From NCBI RefSeq assembly GCF_009497655.1, contig NZ_CP023317.1, positions 2,881,501 through 2,945,500 on the forward strand: a stretch of DNA of 64,000 nucleotides, given 5' to 3'. The DNA is from Priestia megaterium (GTDB lineage: Bacteria; Bacillota; Bacilli; Bacillales; Bacillaceae_H). Under the pieces are notes generated by a model. The model ran no database searches. It was given only the letters and a program-made list of their open reading frames with translations, and was not told the origin of the DNA. Each line of letters starts with the position of its first letter. Within the stretch, counting starts at the first letter, position 1. A program made the position numbers and the translations under genes. Below are positions 52,967 to 62,248 of this stretch, in pieces.

Positions 52967-54343
52967 ATGAGTTTGAAATATCTAAAAATCATGGAAGAAA
53001 TTAAGCTTGGCCTAGCAAATGGATCGCTTATTGCAGGTGGTAAACTCCCTTCTGTTCGCCGACTCTCCCACCATTTTTCGTGCAGCAAGAATACCGTTAT
53101 TAAAGCGTACAGCGAATTAGAAAAAGAGCATTTAATTTATTCTGTTCCTAAAAGCGGCTACTACGTTGTGGCAGAATTTCAACATAGGACGAATGAAAAC
53201 GAAGTGATTGATTTCTTGTCTGCTGGTCCAGATAAAAACGTTATGCCTTATCTTGAATTTCAGCATTGTATAAACCAAGCAATTGAACACTACAAAGAAG
53301 AGCTTTTTACATACTCTGATCAACAAGGCTCTTACTCATTGCGGGTACAGTTAGTGAAACACTTGCAGAGCCTACAGGTGTTCACTCAAGCTGAAAGGTT
53401 AGTTGTTGTATCTGGGTCTCAGCAAGCTCTTCACTTATTAGTTTCTATGCCATTTCCAAATGGAAAAAATAATATCCTGATTGAACAGCCCACTTATTTC
53501 GGTTTTATCGAGTCTCTTACCCTGCACCAAACTACTACTTTTGGGATCGAGCTATCGATGGAAGGGATTGATCTTGAACGTTTGGAGTACATTTTTCGAA
53601 ATAATGACATAAAATTTTTCTATATTATTCCAAGATTCCATAATCCTCTTGGACATTGTTATACAAATTTCGAGAAGAAAAAAATCGTGGAGCTGGCCGA
53701 AAAATACGATGTATATATAGTCGAGGATGACTTTTTGGGCGACCTTGATCCCGATGCAAAATCAGATCCTTTATTTTCTTTTAATCCTTCTGGACGAGTC
53801 ATTTATATTAAAAGCTTTTCGAAAATTTTTCTTCCTGGGTTACGCATTGCTGCTATCGTGCTTCCTTCGTTAATGAATAGCAACTTTTTACGCTATAAAT
53901 TCAGTTCAGATTTTAATAGTTCAGCGCTTTCCCAAGGTGCTCTTGAAATTTATTTAAAAAGCGGCATGTTTACTAGTCATCTTAAAAAGATAAAAGAGGT
54001 ATACCATACCAAAATGCAAACTCTTGTAGAAGCATGTGATTCACTGCTGCCCGCTCATACACATTTTTCTAAGCCACCTTCAGGATTCTATTTATCCATT
54101 AGTTTGCCTGAGCATGTGAAAGCAAAACAGATTGTCCACATGCTAAACGAGCAGCACATATATGTTGATGATGCTTCTAGATTTTTTTTACCAGAATATA
54201 AACGAGACACTCTTATCCGATTAAGCATCTCACAAGTAAATAAGAATACGATCAAACGAGGGATTGAACAGCTGGCTCAGTGTATTACTTTAATTGATGA
54301 TAGAAAACATCATCCTATTCCAAATAACCTTTTCCCCTTGTAG
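52967..54343 (+). CDS. MocR/PdxR-type GntR regulator with aminotransferase domain
   Basis: This 458-aa protein has an N-terminal GntR winged helix (1-72, GGKLPSVRRLSHHFSCSKNTVIKAYSELEKE) and a class I aminotransferase-like domain. The PLP-binding Lys is in YIKSFSKIFLPGLR, with RFHNPLGHC and VEDDFLGDLD also typical. Such regulators sense PLP or an amine bound to it. The aminotransferase part may have no catalysis. AAAGGAG precedes ATG; the divergent EamA gene is the likely target. Confidence 0.88.
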   Translation: MSLKYLKIMEEIKLGLANGSLIAGGKLPSVRRLSHHFSCSKNTVIKAYSELEKEHLIYSVPKSGYYVVAEFQHRTNENEVIDFLSAGPDKNVMPYLEFQHCINQAIEHYKEELFTYSDQQGSYSLRVQLVKHLQSLQVFTQAERLVVVSGSQQALHLLVSMPFPNGKNNILIEQPTYFGFIESLTLHQTTTFGIELSMEGIDLERLEYIFRNNDIKFFYIIPRFHNPLGHCYTNFEKKKIVELAEKYDVYIVEDDFLGDLDPDAKSDPLFSFNPSGRVIYIKSFSKIFLPGLRIAAIVLPSLMNSNFLRYKFSSDFNSSALSQGALEIYLKSGMFTSHLKKIKEVYHTKMQTLVEACDSLLPAHTHFSKPPSGFYLSISLPEHVKAKQIVHMLNEQHIYVDDASRFFLPEYKRDTLIRLSISQVNKNTIKRGIEQLAQCITLIDDRKHHPIPNNLFPL

Positions 54344-54371
54344 AATGGGAATTTAACGGACATACTAAGCG

Positions 54372-54408
54372 AAAAGAAGCCAAGGAATTAGCATCCTTGA
54401 CTTCTTTT
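54372..54408. terminator. Bidirectional terminator
   Basis: AAAAGAAGCCAAGGA / TCCTTGACTTCTTTT with a 7-nt loop, between the MocR and YtkA-like genes. Confidence 0.75.
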
Positions 54409-54805
54409 ATTTAACCGTAACGGTTATAAGAGGCATGTTATGCGTCCCTTTTGCAGAAACATGTGACTGCACGGTATATGTGCCAGGCTCAGAGAAAGAT
54501 GTTTGTATCTCATATACACCTTTTCCTATTTGTTTCGGCTTTAACATCTTCCCTTTCCCTTCGCCATCTTTTTTCTCTATTTCAAATTCAATCATCTCAA
54601 CGTCATCATTTTTTACTTTTTCGTCTCCATATGTAACTTCGGCTTTGTAGATACCGCTTTCATTTTTCTGTAACGCCTCTGGGCCTTGAAGGTTTACGTC
54701 CAACGGTTTTGGCTGCTCAGCATTTGTGCTTTGAGCAGGTTCCTGACCACAGGCTGTTAAAAGTAAACAAAGACTGATTATAGATATACTTATTCTTTTT
54801 TTCAT
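54407..54805 (-). CDS. YtkA-like lipoprotein
   Basis: This 132-aa protein has a lipobox LTAC with Cys19, so it is a lipoprotein. After a Pro/Gln-rich spacer, a beta domain follows (LDVNLQGPEALQKNESGIYKAEVTYG to the end, with GVYEIQTSFSEPGTYTVQSHVSAKGTH). This is the YtkA-like/FixH-like fold, which is found near copper and cytochrome oxidase genes. A HxM-type site (THNMPL) near the end could bind copper. It is not adjacent to oxidase genes here. AAGGAG precedes ATG. Confidence 0.78.
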   Translation of the reverse strand: MKKRISISIISLCLLLTACGQEPAQSTNAEQPKPLDVNLQGPEALQKNESGIYKAEVTYGDEKVKNDDVEMIEFEIEKKDGEGKGKMLKPKQIGKGVYEIQTSFSEPGTYTVQSHVSAKGTHNMPLITVTVK

Positions 54806-54955
54806 GTATTCATCTCCTTTTTAAACCCTTTGTTTAACTATAACGCGTATTGCAAAGAAAAAAATGAATTTTTTTAAAAAAGAAGGATTTTTAAAGATTT
54901 TTTAAGAAAAAAAGTTCATACTGATACTAACTAGTTTTTTCCAAGGAGGAAGAAA

Positions 54956-55534
54956 ATGAATTCCGCTAAATCTCCAGCTAAAAAATCATGGCTACAGACG
55001 TTAATCAAAAATAAAAGTGAGCGTAAAAAAGTGATCTTTATCTTTACTATATCTTTTTTACTAGTTGTAGCAGGGCTTATTTACGTCCCTATTTATAAAC
55101 ATTCCCTTCCGCTTGATTCTAAAATATACGAAGGGAATTTTAAAGAGCTTGGTTCTATCGCACGAATTGGTTTCTTTGCAGCTTTAGCTATTTATCCTAT
55201 CTTTTTATTATTAAAATGGAAACCGATATCGCAAATTAAAAAAGGAAAGTTTGAGTTAAAACCGCTTATTCAGTTTTTAGCCAAGTACGTTCGTCAGTGG
55301 CACGTTCCCGTTGCCCTTATATCAACTGCTTTGATTATTTTACATGGTTATATGGCTTTGATAAAAGGATTTCAAGCAAATTTTACGTACTTTTCAGGAA
55401 TTATCACAATGGCTGTTCTAGCTTGTCTGCTCGTGATGGGCGTGAAGCGCTATAAGCGTACAGATAAAAAGTGGCATCTTAAATTTGCTATCTCTTTTTT
55501 GGTTTTGTTTATGATTCACGCTACCTTTTCATAA
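54956..55534 (+). CDS. Membrane protein with histidine-bearing helices, possibly haem-binding
   Basis: This 192-aa protein has about five membrane segments. Histidines lie in helices (QWHVPVALISTALIILHGYM, and KWHLKFAISFLVLFMIHATF), at spacings like haem ligands in cytochrome b561 or ferric reductase-like domains. No flavin or NAD domain is present. It could be a small electron carrier. This is inference. AAGGAGG precedes ATG. Confidence 0.55.
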   Translation: MNSAKSPAKKSWLQTLIKNKSERKKVIFIFTISFLLVVAGLIYVPIYKHSLPLDSKIYEGNFKELGSIARIGFFAALAIYPIFLLLKWKPISQIKKGKFELKPLIQFLAKYVRQWHVPVALISTALIILHGYMALIKGFQANFTYFSGIITMAVLACLLVMGVKRYKRTDKKWHLKFAISFLVLFMIHATFS

Positions 55535-55642
55535 CCTGCCATTGTTTAAAGTTTTTTTATATAGGGTACAGTTCACAATGAATACACAATGAATACATGA
55601 TATGTATCACTATACGTTTTACATCATTTAGGAGGTATAAAC

Positions 55643-56308
55643 ATGGCAAGAGTGTTAGCTGTATTATCAAGCGGATACGAAGAGAAAGATTATCACACAG
55701 GTTGGTGGGCAGAAGAATTATTTGCTCCGCTGCAAAAGCTTGAGAACGCAGGACACACCGTTGACTTAGCCTCACCTTTTGGAGGTAAGCCGGAACTAGA
55801 CGTTCGAAGTATTTCAGAAGACTTTGATCCAGACGGAACGTATAAGAAATTATATGAGTCAGGAAGAGCGGATCAGACAATGAAACTTGAAGAAGTAGAT
55901 GCTGAGAACTATGACGTTATCTTAGTAGTAGGCGGCCACGGCGCTATGTTTGACTTAGCAAAAAATGTGGACTTGCATGCACTTATGAACAAAGTGTACG
56001 ACAACGGAGGTATTTTAGCAGCTGAGTGTCACGGACCTTCTGTGTTTGCTTTCTTGAAAGGATCCGATGATGAACTGTTAATTAAAGGACTAGACGTAAC
56101 CGGTTATCCTGATGAAATTGAACCGGAAGAAGTACTTCCCTTTTTACCATACAGTTTAGAACAAGAACTTCGTGAAGTGGCTAATTACATCCCTGAGATG
56201 GATAAAAAAGCATATGCTGTTTGGGCAAATGATCAAATTGTCACAAGCCGAGATCCTTTTTCTTCTGAGTTAATGGGTGATGAATTAGTTAAAAAGCTAA
56301 ATAAATAA
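55643..56308 (+). CDS. DJ-1/PfpI-family protein (Hsp31-like)
   Basis: This 221-aa protein has SSGYEEKDYHTGWWAEELFAPL, VVGGHGAMFDLAKN and the nucleophile elbow LAAECHGPSVFAF with the reactive Cys and next His. This is the HchA/Hsp31 type, which shows glyoxalase III or deglycase activity. YHTGWWAEELF and GHGAMFDL are found in that group. AGGAGG precedes ATG. It is monocistronic with its own terminator. Confidence 0.88.
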   Translation: MARVLAVLSSGYEEKDYHTGWWAEELFAPLQKLENAGHTVDLASPFGGKPELDVRSISEDFDPDGTYKKLYESGRADQTMKLEEVDAENYDVILVVGGHGAMFDLAKNVDLHALMNKVYDNGGILAAECHGPSVFAFLKGSDDELLIKGLDVTGYPDEIEPEEVLPFLPYSLEQELREVANYIPEMDKKAYAVWANDQIVTSRDPFSSELMGDELVKKLNK

Positions 56309-56312
56309 ACTA

Positions 56313-56342
56313 AAAAAAGACTGCTCGAAAGCAGTCTTTTTT
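56313..56342. terminator. Bidirectional terminator
   Basis: AAAAAGACTGC / GCAGTCTTTTT with a 7-nt loop between convergent genes. Confidence 0.85.
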
Positions 56343-56350
56343 TGTTTGTT

Positions 56351-58078
56351 CTATAGGGATGTTTGAAACTGCTGCTCTACCAAACGCCGGTAAAAAGAAT
56401 GAGAGGCTAACAGCTCTTTATGCGTTCCGCTTCCTGTAACTTGCCCTTCTTCTATTACAACAATTTGGTCCGCATTAATGACCGTAGATAGACGATGGGC
56501 AATGACGAGTGATGTGCGTTCTTTCATTACTGTCTCCAATGACTCTTGCACAAGCTTTTCTGATTCGGAGTCCAAGCTAGCTGTCGCTTCGTCCAGTAAT
56601 AAAAACTGAGGATTGCGTAACAGCGCCCGGGCAATTGCAATACGCTGTCGCTGTCCTCCTGAGAGATTAATACCTCTTTCTCCAATCATTGTTTCATATT
56701 GAGCTTCAAAGGACTGAATGAAATGATGAGCATTCGCTAACTTTGCTGCTTCTTCTATTTCTTCATCCGTCACATGCCGCTCTAATCCGTAAATGAGATT
56801 TTCTCGAATTGTTCCTGCTAAAATCGGAGAATCTTGCTGAACATAGCTAAATAGGTGACGCCACGAACGTAAGTTGACGTTTTGACTGTCTGTTCCATCC
56901 AAGAATATGTGACCCGATGAAGGCTCATAAAAGCGTTCGATAAGAGAAAAAACAGTAGATTTTCCAGCTCCGCTAGGTCCAACAAAAGCGGTAACTTCTC
57001 CTTTTTTAGCAGAAAATGAAACTTCCTGCAATACGGGTTTATCTTCATATTGAAAAGCAACTTTATCGAACCTTAAACTCCCTACCTGTTCAAGCACTTC
57101 TCCATTTTCATAGTTCTCTTCTTTCTCAGCTAATATATCAAAGATTCTTTCTGAAGCTCCTTTAGTTTGCTGAAAGCTCGTAACAAATCGGGTAAGTGAA
57201 CCAACCGGAACCATAATTTGAAAAAGGTAAAGAACAAAAGCCACCAGCTCTCCTGCAGTGATAAATCCCTCACTCACCCGGTATGCGCCAAACCCGACGA
57301 TGGCAATCATAACAGCGGTCATCACCGTGCTAATAATCGGTGTAATGATAGCTTCAATTTTAGCTCTCTTTACACCGAAGAGGTAGAGTGACTGAAACGA
57401 TTGTAAGCCGGAATCAACTTCTTTTTTCTCTGAACCGGATACTTTAATCAAGCGGATTTCACTCAGCATTTGAGCTAAAAAAGCTGTAAGCTTGGACATT
57501 TTATCCTGCTGCTCACGTGAAATTTTATGTATTTTTCTCGCTAGCGGCATAACCAGTACAAACATAACGGGAATAACCGCTAATAAAATGAGCGTCATGG
57601 GTACATCAAGCGTAAATAAAATAACAATGGCAACGATAATAGATAAAATATTTTTAACAAAGTCAATCATTTCTGTTGACAATAAGTTCATCACAATGGT
57701 TGTATCATTTGTAATGCGGCTTACCATTTCACCGGAACGATTTTGGTCGTAAAATGAAACCGGAAGCTTTATGAGCTTGTTCCACACTTTATGTCTGAGT
57801 TCTTTTACAACACCTTGGCCTACTTGAGCAAGGAGATAAAGAGATACTGCGCTTGTTGCCATTTGAGCAGCAAATAAACCAAGGAGTCCTGCTATAAGCT
57901 GCGGTGAGACGCCTACTGCAATTTTCTCCATCACTTCTTTAATGACAAGAGGAATAGAAAGCGACGCTCCGGTATTAATTAAGGCCAGTATGAACGAAAT
58001 GAGTAGCTTTCCTGTCGGAGGGTTCGTTAGCAACCATAATTTTTTAAATGAAAAATGAATTCCTTTTTGCGTATTCAT
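56351..58078 (-). CDS. ABC exporter half-transporter, BmrA-like
   Basis: This 575-aa protein has six membrane segments (1-310) and an ATPase domain (about 335-575). The Walker A is GPSGAGKST, the signature LSGGQRQRIAIARALL, the Walker B FLLLDEATASLD and the switch His in IAHRLST. It resembles BmrA-type homodimeric multidrug exporters. Being a single gene, it probably forms a homodimer. Substrates are not readable. Confidence 0.88.
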   Translation of the reverse strand: MNTQKGIHFSFKKLWLLTNPPTGKLLISFILALINTGASLSIPLVIKEVMEKIAVGVSPQLIAGLLGLFAAQMATSAVSLYLLAQVGQGVVKELRHKVWNKLIKLPVSFYDQNRSGEMVSRITNDTTIVMNLLSTEMIDFVKNILSIIVAIVILFTLDVPMTLILLAVIPVMFVLVMPLARKIHKISREQQDKMSKLTAFLAQMLSEIRLIKVSGSEKKEVDSGLQSFQSLYLFGVKRAKIEAIITPIISTVMTAVMIAIVGFGAYRVSEGFITAGELVAFVLYLFQIMVPVGSLTRFVTSFQQTKGASERIFDILAEKEENYENGEVLEQVGSLRFDKVAFQYEDKPVLQEVSFSAKKGEVTAFVGPSGAGKSTVFSLIERFYEPSSGHIFLDGTDSQNVNLRSWRHLFSYVQQDSPILAGTIRENLIYGLERHVTDEEIEEAAKLANAHHFIQSFEAQYETMIGERGINLSGGQRQRIAIARALLRNPQFLLLDEATASLDSESEKLVQESLETVMKERTSLVIAHRLSTVINADQIVVIEEGQVTGSGTHKELLASHSFYRRLVEQQFQTSL

Positions 58079-58277
58079 CTTAGTTCCTTTCTACTTCTTT
58101 TAATAGGTGATATCAACACTTTACCTTCAAAGTTCTATCTTATTTTACACCATTTCCTTTCTCAACCTGAACTTCTAAGCTTTTACCTATTTTTTAAACT
58201 CGTCTATACAAAAATGACAAGCTGGTCATATACTATGGTACACTGAATTCTTTTACTAGATGAGAGGTTGAATAAGG

Positions 58278-58460
58278 ATGTCTGTTTATATTAAATCTAT
58301 TTCTATTGGCACAATTTCTGGCGGGATCGTTATTTTTGGAAACGCAGGAAATATATCGCCTCCAAGCGGCTCTACATCCGGCTCCGGTTCTAGTTCCCAA
58401 ATGCCGATGCCCCCTTCTCCGAGAAATGGCCCGAGAGATAACACTACTTTTAATGGCTAA
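58278..58460 (+). CDS. Small Gly/Ser-rich protein, GerP-like
   Basis: This 60-aa protein starts MSVYIKSISIGTISGGIVIF after GAGAGG and has a Gly/Ser-rich middle and an Arg/Pro end (MPMPPSPRNGPRD). The KSISIGTISGGIVIFGNAGN stretch resembles the start of GerPB/GerPD-like spore coat proteins. It is alone and followed by a terminator. The spore link is tentative, but it echoes the cluster at 8.5 kb. Confidence 0.55.
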   Translation: MSVYIKSISIGTISGGIVIFGNAGNISPPSGSTSGSGSSSQMPMPPSPRNGPRDNTTFNG

Positions 58461-58462
58461 TA

Positions 58463-58493
58463 AAAAAACAGTGAGATATTTCTCACTGTTTTT
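58463..58493. terminator. Bidirectional terminator
   Basis: AAAAACAGTGAGA / TCTCACTGTTTTT with a 5-nt loop; convergent genes. Confidence 0.8.
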
Positions 58494-59553
58494 AGACTTG
58501 AATACTTGTCATCATCGCAATATAAAAAGCAAACACAAACAAACCCGCACTTAATACGCTGAGCCATACTGTCTTTTTGTAAAAACAAACAAGTAAATAC
58601 ACAAAAAACAGCAGTGCAACAAATAAGAATAGGATTCCTACAATCGTTACGTGAAACGTTAGAGGCAGCGTCACTTGTTTCCCATAGATAAACGGAAGAA
58701 TCGATGAATCCATTGCCATATGACTTATATTAGTTGGCGGCGATTGCGTTACCATGATAGCTGTAAATAAAAAAATGATCAGCAAAACAATGCTTTCTGC
58801 TCGAATCCACATCACGGGCTTATATTCTGGATGTTTTATCGCTTTTTTCATAAGAAAGCCATTGATGACGGCAAATGCAAGCAGCGGAATAATCGTAATA
58901 TGCTTTAACAAAAGAGATTGCCCGTAATCTGTAGCCCATGAATTTACATAGTTGGACAGCCCCATGATAATAACCATCGAAATGAACCCACTTAATGAAA
59001 GAAGCACAAAACAAGCGATCGCAAAAGGAGTAAACCAGCTTAAGAAACTTTTCCAATTGGAGGTTTCTTTTGAAAAAGCGGCAACAATCAGAACCACTCC
59101 TCCCCACAGTCCAACTGCTAAAATATGAAGGGAATGAGACAACATGCCGCTAAGCACAGAAGCGGATGCTGCGTGACTTGCGTAGGCGATTCCTCCCACT
59201 AAGGCTACAGTCAGTAATGTATACATATGGGGGTGGCTCTCTATTGAAACAGCAACCATACATAAAATAGCAATCAGTACAACAAAGATCCAGGCGTGTC
59301 CCGTTCGTGTTTCCAATAATACAAGACGAACTGTTTCACCTAACCCTCTTATTTTTGAAAAAGATAAAATAATCTCAAGCGAATTTCCAACCGAAAAAAG
59401 AGCGACAGCCGCTGCACTTGCAAGTAGCCATCGCTTTGATAATAAAATTGTTGGCTTTTTTGTAAGGGGTACATATTGCAGTACGGCAAATCCTAATAAT
59501 AAGGAAAGAGCTACGTATGTGAACCACTCAAAAACAGGCAACAAAACACTCAT
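58492..59553 (-). CDS. copD: CopD-family copper resistance membrane protein
   Basis: This 353-aa protein has about eight membrane segments with the CopD features MLSHSLHILAVGLWGGVVLIVAAFS, PFAIACFVLLSLSG, and LLLKHITIIPLLAFAVINGFLMKK. The histidines may bind copper. It starts four nt after copC ends. In B. subtilis the two are fused as YcnJ; here they are separate genes, as in other copper operons. It imports or handles copper. Confidence 0.85.
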   Translation of the reverse strand: MSVLLPVFEWFTYVALSLLLGFAVLQYVPLTKKPTILLSKRWLLASAAAVALFSVGNSLEIILSFSKIRGLGETVRLVLLETRTGHAWIFVVLIAILCMVAVSIESHPHMYTLLTVALVGGIAYASHAASASVLSGMLSHSLHILAVGLWGGVVLIVAAFSKETSNWKSFLSWFTPFAIACFVLLSLSGFISMVIIMGLSNYVNSWATDYGQSLLLKHITIIPLLAFAVINGFLMKKAIKHPEYKPVMWIRAESIVLLIIFLFTAIMVTQSPPTNISHMAMDSSILPFIYGKQVTLPLTFHVTIVGILFLFVALLFFVYLLVCFYKKTVWLSVLSAGLFVFAFYIAMMTSIQV

Positions 59554-59557
59554 CTTT

Positions 59558-60118
59558 TTAAGCCTTTTTCTTTCTGAAGATTAAGAGTAATGCTCCAACC
59601 ACCACTACAATAGCAATAATCACGATAACAAAAAACGATGAAGAATCATTGTTCTCCGTTTTTTCATCATTTGCTGCTGCACTTTTTTGGTGCTGTTCGG
59701 ATTGCGTGGCGCCCTGCTTTTTTTCACTATCTTTTCCGGCTGCTTGAGTATTCTCTTCTTTTGCTTCATCTTTCACATCTACTTTAAAAGCAATCGAATC
59801 TTTTATTACGTGCCCATCTTCCCCTACAATTTCCCAGTTTACTGCGTAAGATCCGTTTTCAAGAGGCTGATCAACAGAAGCTATTAAATCATGACCCTCT
59901 ACTTTTTGCGATGCAAGTGAAATGTTTTGTCCATCTTTTGCAACGGTCATTGTACTAATTTTCTCAATCGGTGTTTCAAAGGTTAATTTAATTTCTTTTA
60001 GAGGAGCTGTAACAGTTGCACCATTTTCCGGTACTGTTGTTTGCACATGTGTATGAGCAAAACTAACTGTCGGGACAGCTAAAAAGCATGCTAAAAGTAA
60101 ACCTATTATTTTTTTCAT
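59558..60118 (-). CDS. copC: CopC-family copper-binding protein with C-terminal anchor
   Basis: This 186-aa protein has a signal peptide cut before HTHVQT, so the mature protein starts with the copper-binding His. The CopC domain is VPENGATVTAPLKEIKLTFETPIEKI to about residue 115, including VGEDGHVIKDS. A charged linker and a C-terminal membrane segment (FFVIVIIAIVVVVGALLLI) follow. It binds Cu(II) outside the membrane for CopD. GGGAG precedes ATG. Confidence 0.88.
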   Translation of the reverse strand: MKKIIGLLLACFLAVPTVSFAHTHVQTTVPENGATVTAPLKEIKLTFETPIEKISTMTVAKDGQNISLASQKVEGHDLIASVDQPLENGSYAVNWEIVGEDGHVIKDSIAFKVDVKDEAKEENTQAAGKDSEKKQGATQSEQHQKSAAANDEKTENNDSSSFFVIVIIAIVVVVGALLLIFRKKKA

Positions 60119-60405
60119 ATTTATGACTCCCTATCTCTTTTTTCTTTTTTCATTCATCATATCCAAAAATGTTTTTATGTAGACGTTTCCGAACACGATC
60201 TATTTTCCTAGTAAGTGTACTCCTTTTTCACTCAATCTCACAAGAACTATCACCAATTCGTTATAAAATGTTCACAAATCCTAGGTAAGGTGCTGCTGTA
60301 ATTTTTTGAATATTCTTTCAGACTATCCTTGAATATAGTAAAATAGTTAAATAAGATGGCTGACTTTTTTCTAGCTTAAAATCCCATACAGAAAGGATAG
60401 GAACA

Positions 60406-60675
60406 ATGAAAAAGTATACGTGCCCTTGCTGCGGTTATCAATCGTTAGACAGTGATGGTGACTATGATATTTGTGAGATATGTTTTTGGGAAGACGATCC
60501 GTATCAAAAGCTGAATGCCAATGAACTAGGAGCTAACTCTATTTCTTTAATAGAAGCTCAGCAAAATTTTACAGTTTATGGAGCATGTAATAAAGAAAGC
60601 TTACAGCACGTGAGAAAGCCTTCTGTTCAAGATGTAAAAGATTTTAACTGGAAACCTATTATAAGTCACGAATAG
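60406..60675 (+). CDS. Cysteine-rich CPCC-type protein
   Basis: This 89-aa protein begins KKYTCPCCGYQSLDSDGDYDICEICFWEDD. The CPCCG and CEIC pairs would hold zinc, as in the CPCC domain family of unknown function. It then has the typical GANSISLIEAQQNF. It is soluble and monocistronic, with AAAGGA before ATG and a terminator. Confidence 0.8.
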   Translation: MKKYTCPCCGYQSLDSDGDYDICEICFWEDDPYQKLNANELGANSISLIEAQQNFTVYGACNKESLQHVRKPSVQDVKDFNWKPIISHE

Positions 60676-60690
60676 CAAAACTAGTTTATA

Positions 60691-60722
60691 AAAAAAGAAT
60701 GCTTGCGAAAGCATTCTTTTTT
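60691..60722. terminator. Bidirectional terminator
   Basis: AAAAAAGAATGC / GCATTCTTTTTT with an 8-nt loop. Confidence 0.85.
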
Positions 60723-60726
60723 GGAT

Positions 60727-61428
60727 TCAGTAAGAAGTGGAAACAAATGTAGAAAGCACATTTGTAAACTTATAAAAAGTTTGAGTTTTAGACGAATCTC
60801 TTCCTTGTGAAGTGAATGAATGAAACATAGCACTTCGCAGCGGTTGGCTAATCTCTAATTGAATACTTTTGCCGGTACGATTTTTATTTGCAATATTTTT
60901 AGAGTTAATGCCTGCAATCTCATCGTGCCCTTTTGTAATCAGTTCCGCGGGAAATCCATTTTGATTTAATAATTGCGTTAATTTTTTTGCACGTTCCCGA
61001 TCAGTTCCCCCCACAAAAATATGTTTTTTATTCCCGGAATATCCGTGAAGAGATAAAACATTATCATACATGCTTACCATCTTACGCGCTGTGGGCTCAT
61101 CAAAATGAGTGCTTGTGAGGTGCAGATCTCGCGAGCCTTTCGATTTTAACGATTCGAATAGGTAAAGAGCATTTTGTTTGCTAAGCTCTTTGGCAATTTC
61201 GCTTGTCCCGCCTTCAATTCCTCCACCGTGTGGAGCAAAGATAAGGACAGGGCTTTTCGCTTCTTTAGTCGTCACTTTATAGCTAGCTGAAGACTCGTGC
61301 TGTGAGAGCTGCTTGAAATTTTGATATTTATCAGTTGATGCACTAGATGTGTCTTGAAAAGGTGAAATGAATAAAACGAATAGACAGATACATAAGGTAG
61401 AGAAACTTACTAAACGATAGCTTTTCAA
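60727..61428 (-). CDS. Secreted poly-gamma-glutamate hydrolase family protein
   Basis: This 233-aa protein has a signal peptide (about 1-30) and blocks of the phage-type poly-gamma-glutamate hydrolases (PghP, YjqB/YmaC): VLIFAPHGGGIEGGTSEIAKEL with zinc His and Glu, a SLHGYSG second His and LEISQPLR. It would cut gamma-glutamyl links in capsule or peptidoglycan-associated polymer. The start is TTG, after GGGAG. No poly-gamma-glutamate synthesis genes lie here. Confidence 0.83.
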   Translation of the reverse strand: MKSYRLVSFSTLCICLFVLFISPFQDTSSASTDKYQNFKQLSQHESSASYKVTTKEAKSPVLIFAPHGGGIEGGTSEIAKELSKQNALYLFESLKSKGSRDLHLTSTHFDEPTARKMVSMYDNVLSLHGYSGNKKHIFVGGTDRERAKKLTQLLNQNGFPAELITKGHDEIAGINSKNIANKNRTGKSIQLEISQPLRSAMFHSFTSQGRDSSKTQTFYKFTNVLSTFVSTSY

Positions 61429-61574
61429 TTTGTACTCCCGCTTTCTATTATGTAATAAGACCTAAAACATTAGAATCCTAAAAAATCCAAAAATAATATT
61501 TTAGTAGTCTTATTTACTTATCGTTTGAAAATACAATTTATTCAATAGTTCTTAATACCTATTTATACTATTTA

Positions 61575-61608
61575 AAAAAACTTCAGCGCATATCCACTGA
61601 AGTTTTTT
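61575..61608. terminator. Terminator of the 36-aa protein gene
   Basis: AAAAAACTTCAG / CTGAAGTTTTTT with a 10-nt loop. Confidence 0.75.
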
Positions 61609-61628
61609 ACTTTTTTGTTTTTATTTAT

Positions 61629-61739
61629 TTAAAGCAAGCGCCAAACTAATTTTATCCAGCCAAAGAAGGCGATCCATAAAGGTATGCTCAAAGATGTTCC
61701 CCACGCTAAACCAATTAAGAAGTTTCCTCTTTCAATCAT
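61629..61739 (-). CDS. 36-aa membrane microprotein
   Basis: A short gene with a good AAGGAG site 9 nt before ATG. The product MIERGNFLIGLAWGTSLSIP (continuing with WIAFFGWIKLVWRLL) is one hydrophobic helix flanked by charged ends. It has its own terminator after the stop, and a cre-like box about 60 nt upstream. I do not recognise a family. Confidence 0.55.
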   Translation of the reverse strand: MIERGNFLIGLAWGTSLSIPLWIAFFGWIKLVWRLL

Positions 61740-61800
61740 ACAAACCACTCCTTATGAACATTGTAGGTGAACAAGTACAATTCTATACCTTTACTATAAC

Positions 61801-61815
61801 AGAAAGCGCTTTCAT
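61801..61815 (-). promoter_or_regulatory. Candidate cre site (CcpA) upstream of the 36-aa gene
   Basis: Minus-strand TGAAAGCGCTTTCT differs from TGWAANCGNTNWCA at one position. It lies about 60 nt before the ATG of the microprotein gene. It predicts carbon control. Confidence 0.45.
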
Positions 61816-61941
61816 TTAACAGTCACTTACACGTTTTTAGTGCTATATTCATACAGAAAACCGAATTTCAAATAGATAAAGGGCGATATATAAGAAAATG
61901 AATAATTACAAGGTGTAAAAGTATAATAATCTACTAAAAAA

Positions 61942-61971
61942 AAAAGAAACCTTCTTTGAAGGCTTCTTTTC
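61942..61971 (-). terminator. Terminator of the 57-aa gene
   Basis: AGAAACCTTC / GAAGGCTTCT hairpin with a T-run on the minus strand just past the stop codon. Confidence 0.65.
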
Positions 61972-61981
61972 TAGGTGTTTT

Positions 61982-62155
61982 TTATTGTTCGCCGCTGCGC
62001 TGCAAGCGATTCTCAATAAATAGGCGCTCAACAAATTTATTTAGCTGGGCTTGATACAAACGGCGCTCATCTAGCGTTTTTGCGTCTTGTATTTGCTGTT
62101 TAAAGCGTTTGATTTGCTGTCTTTGTTCAACCGTTACATGATGAGAAAGAAGCAT
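61982..62155 (-). CDS. 57-aa helical small protein
   Basis: This short gene has ATG after GGAGGGGG. The product starts MLLSHHVTVEQRQQIKRFK and is charged and helical throughout (KTLDERRLYQAQLNKFVERLF). It has no signal or membrane segment. I do not recognise a family. It has its own terminator. Confidence 0.6.
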   Translation of the reverse strand: MLLSHHVTVEQRQQIKRFKQQIQDAKTLDERRLYQAQLNKFVERLFIENRLQRSGEQ

Positions 62156-62248
62156 AGGTCCCCCTCCATTTCACTAACGTTTGAATTAAGTAAACCAAGG
62201 TTTACCAAAACAAACAACAAACCTGTTAGCTTCTCTTACATAAATTTT

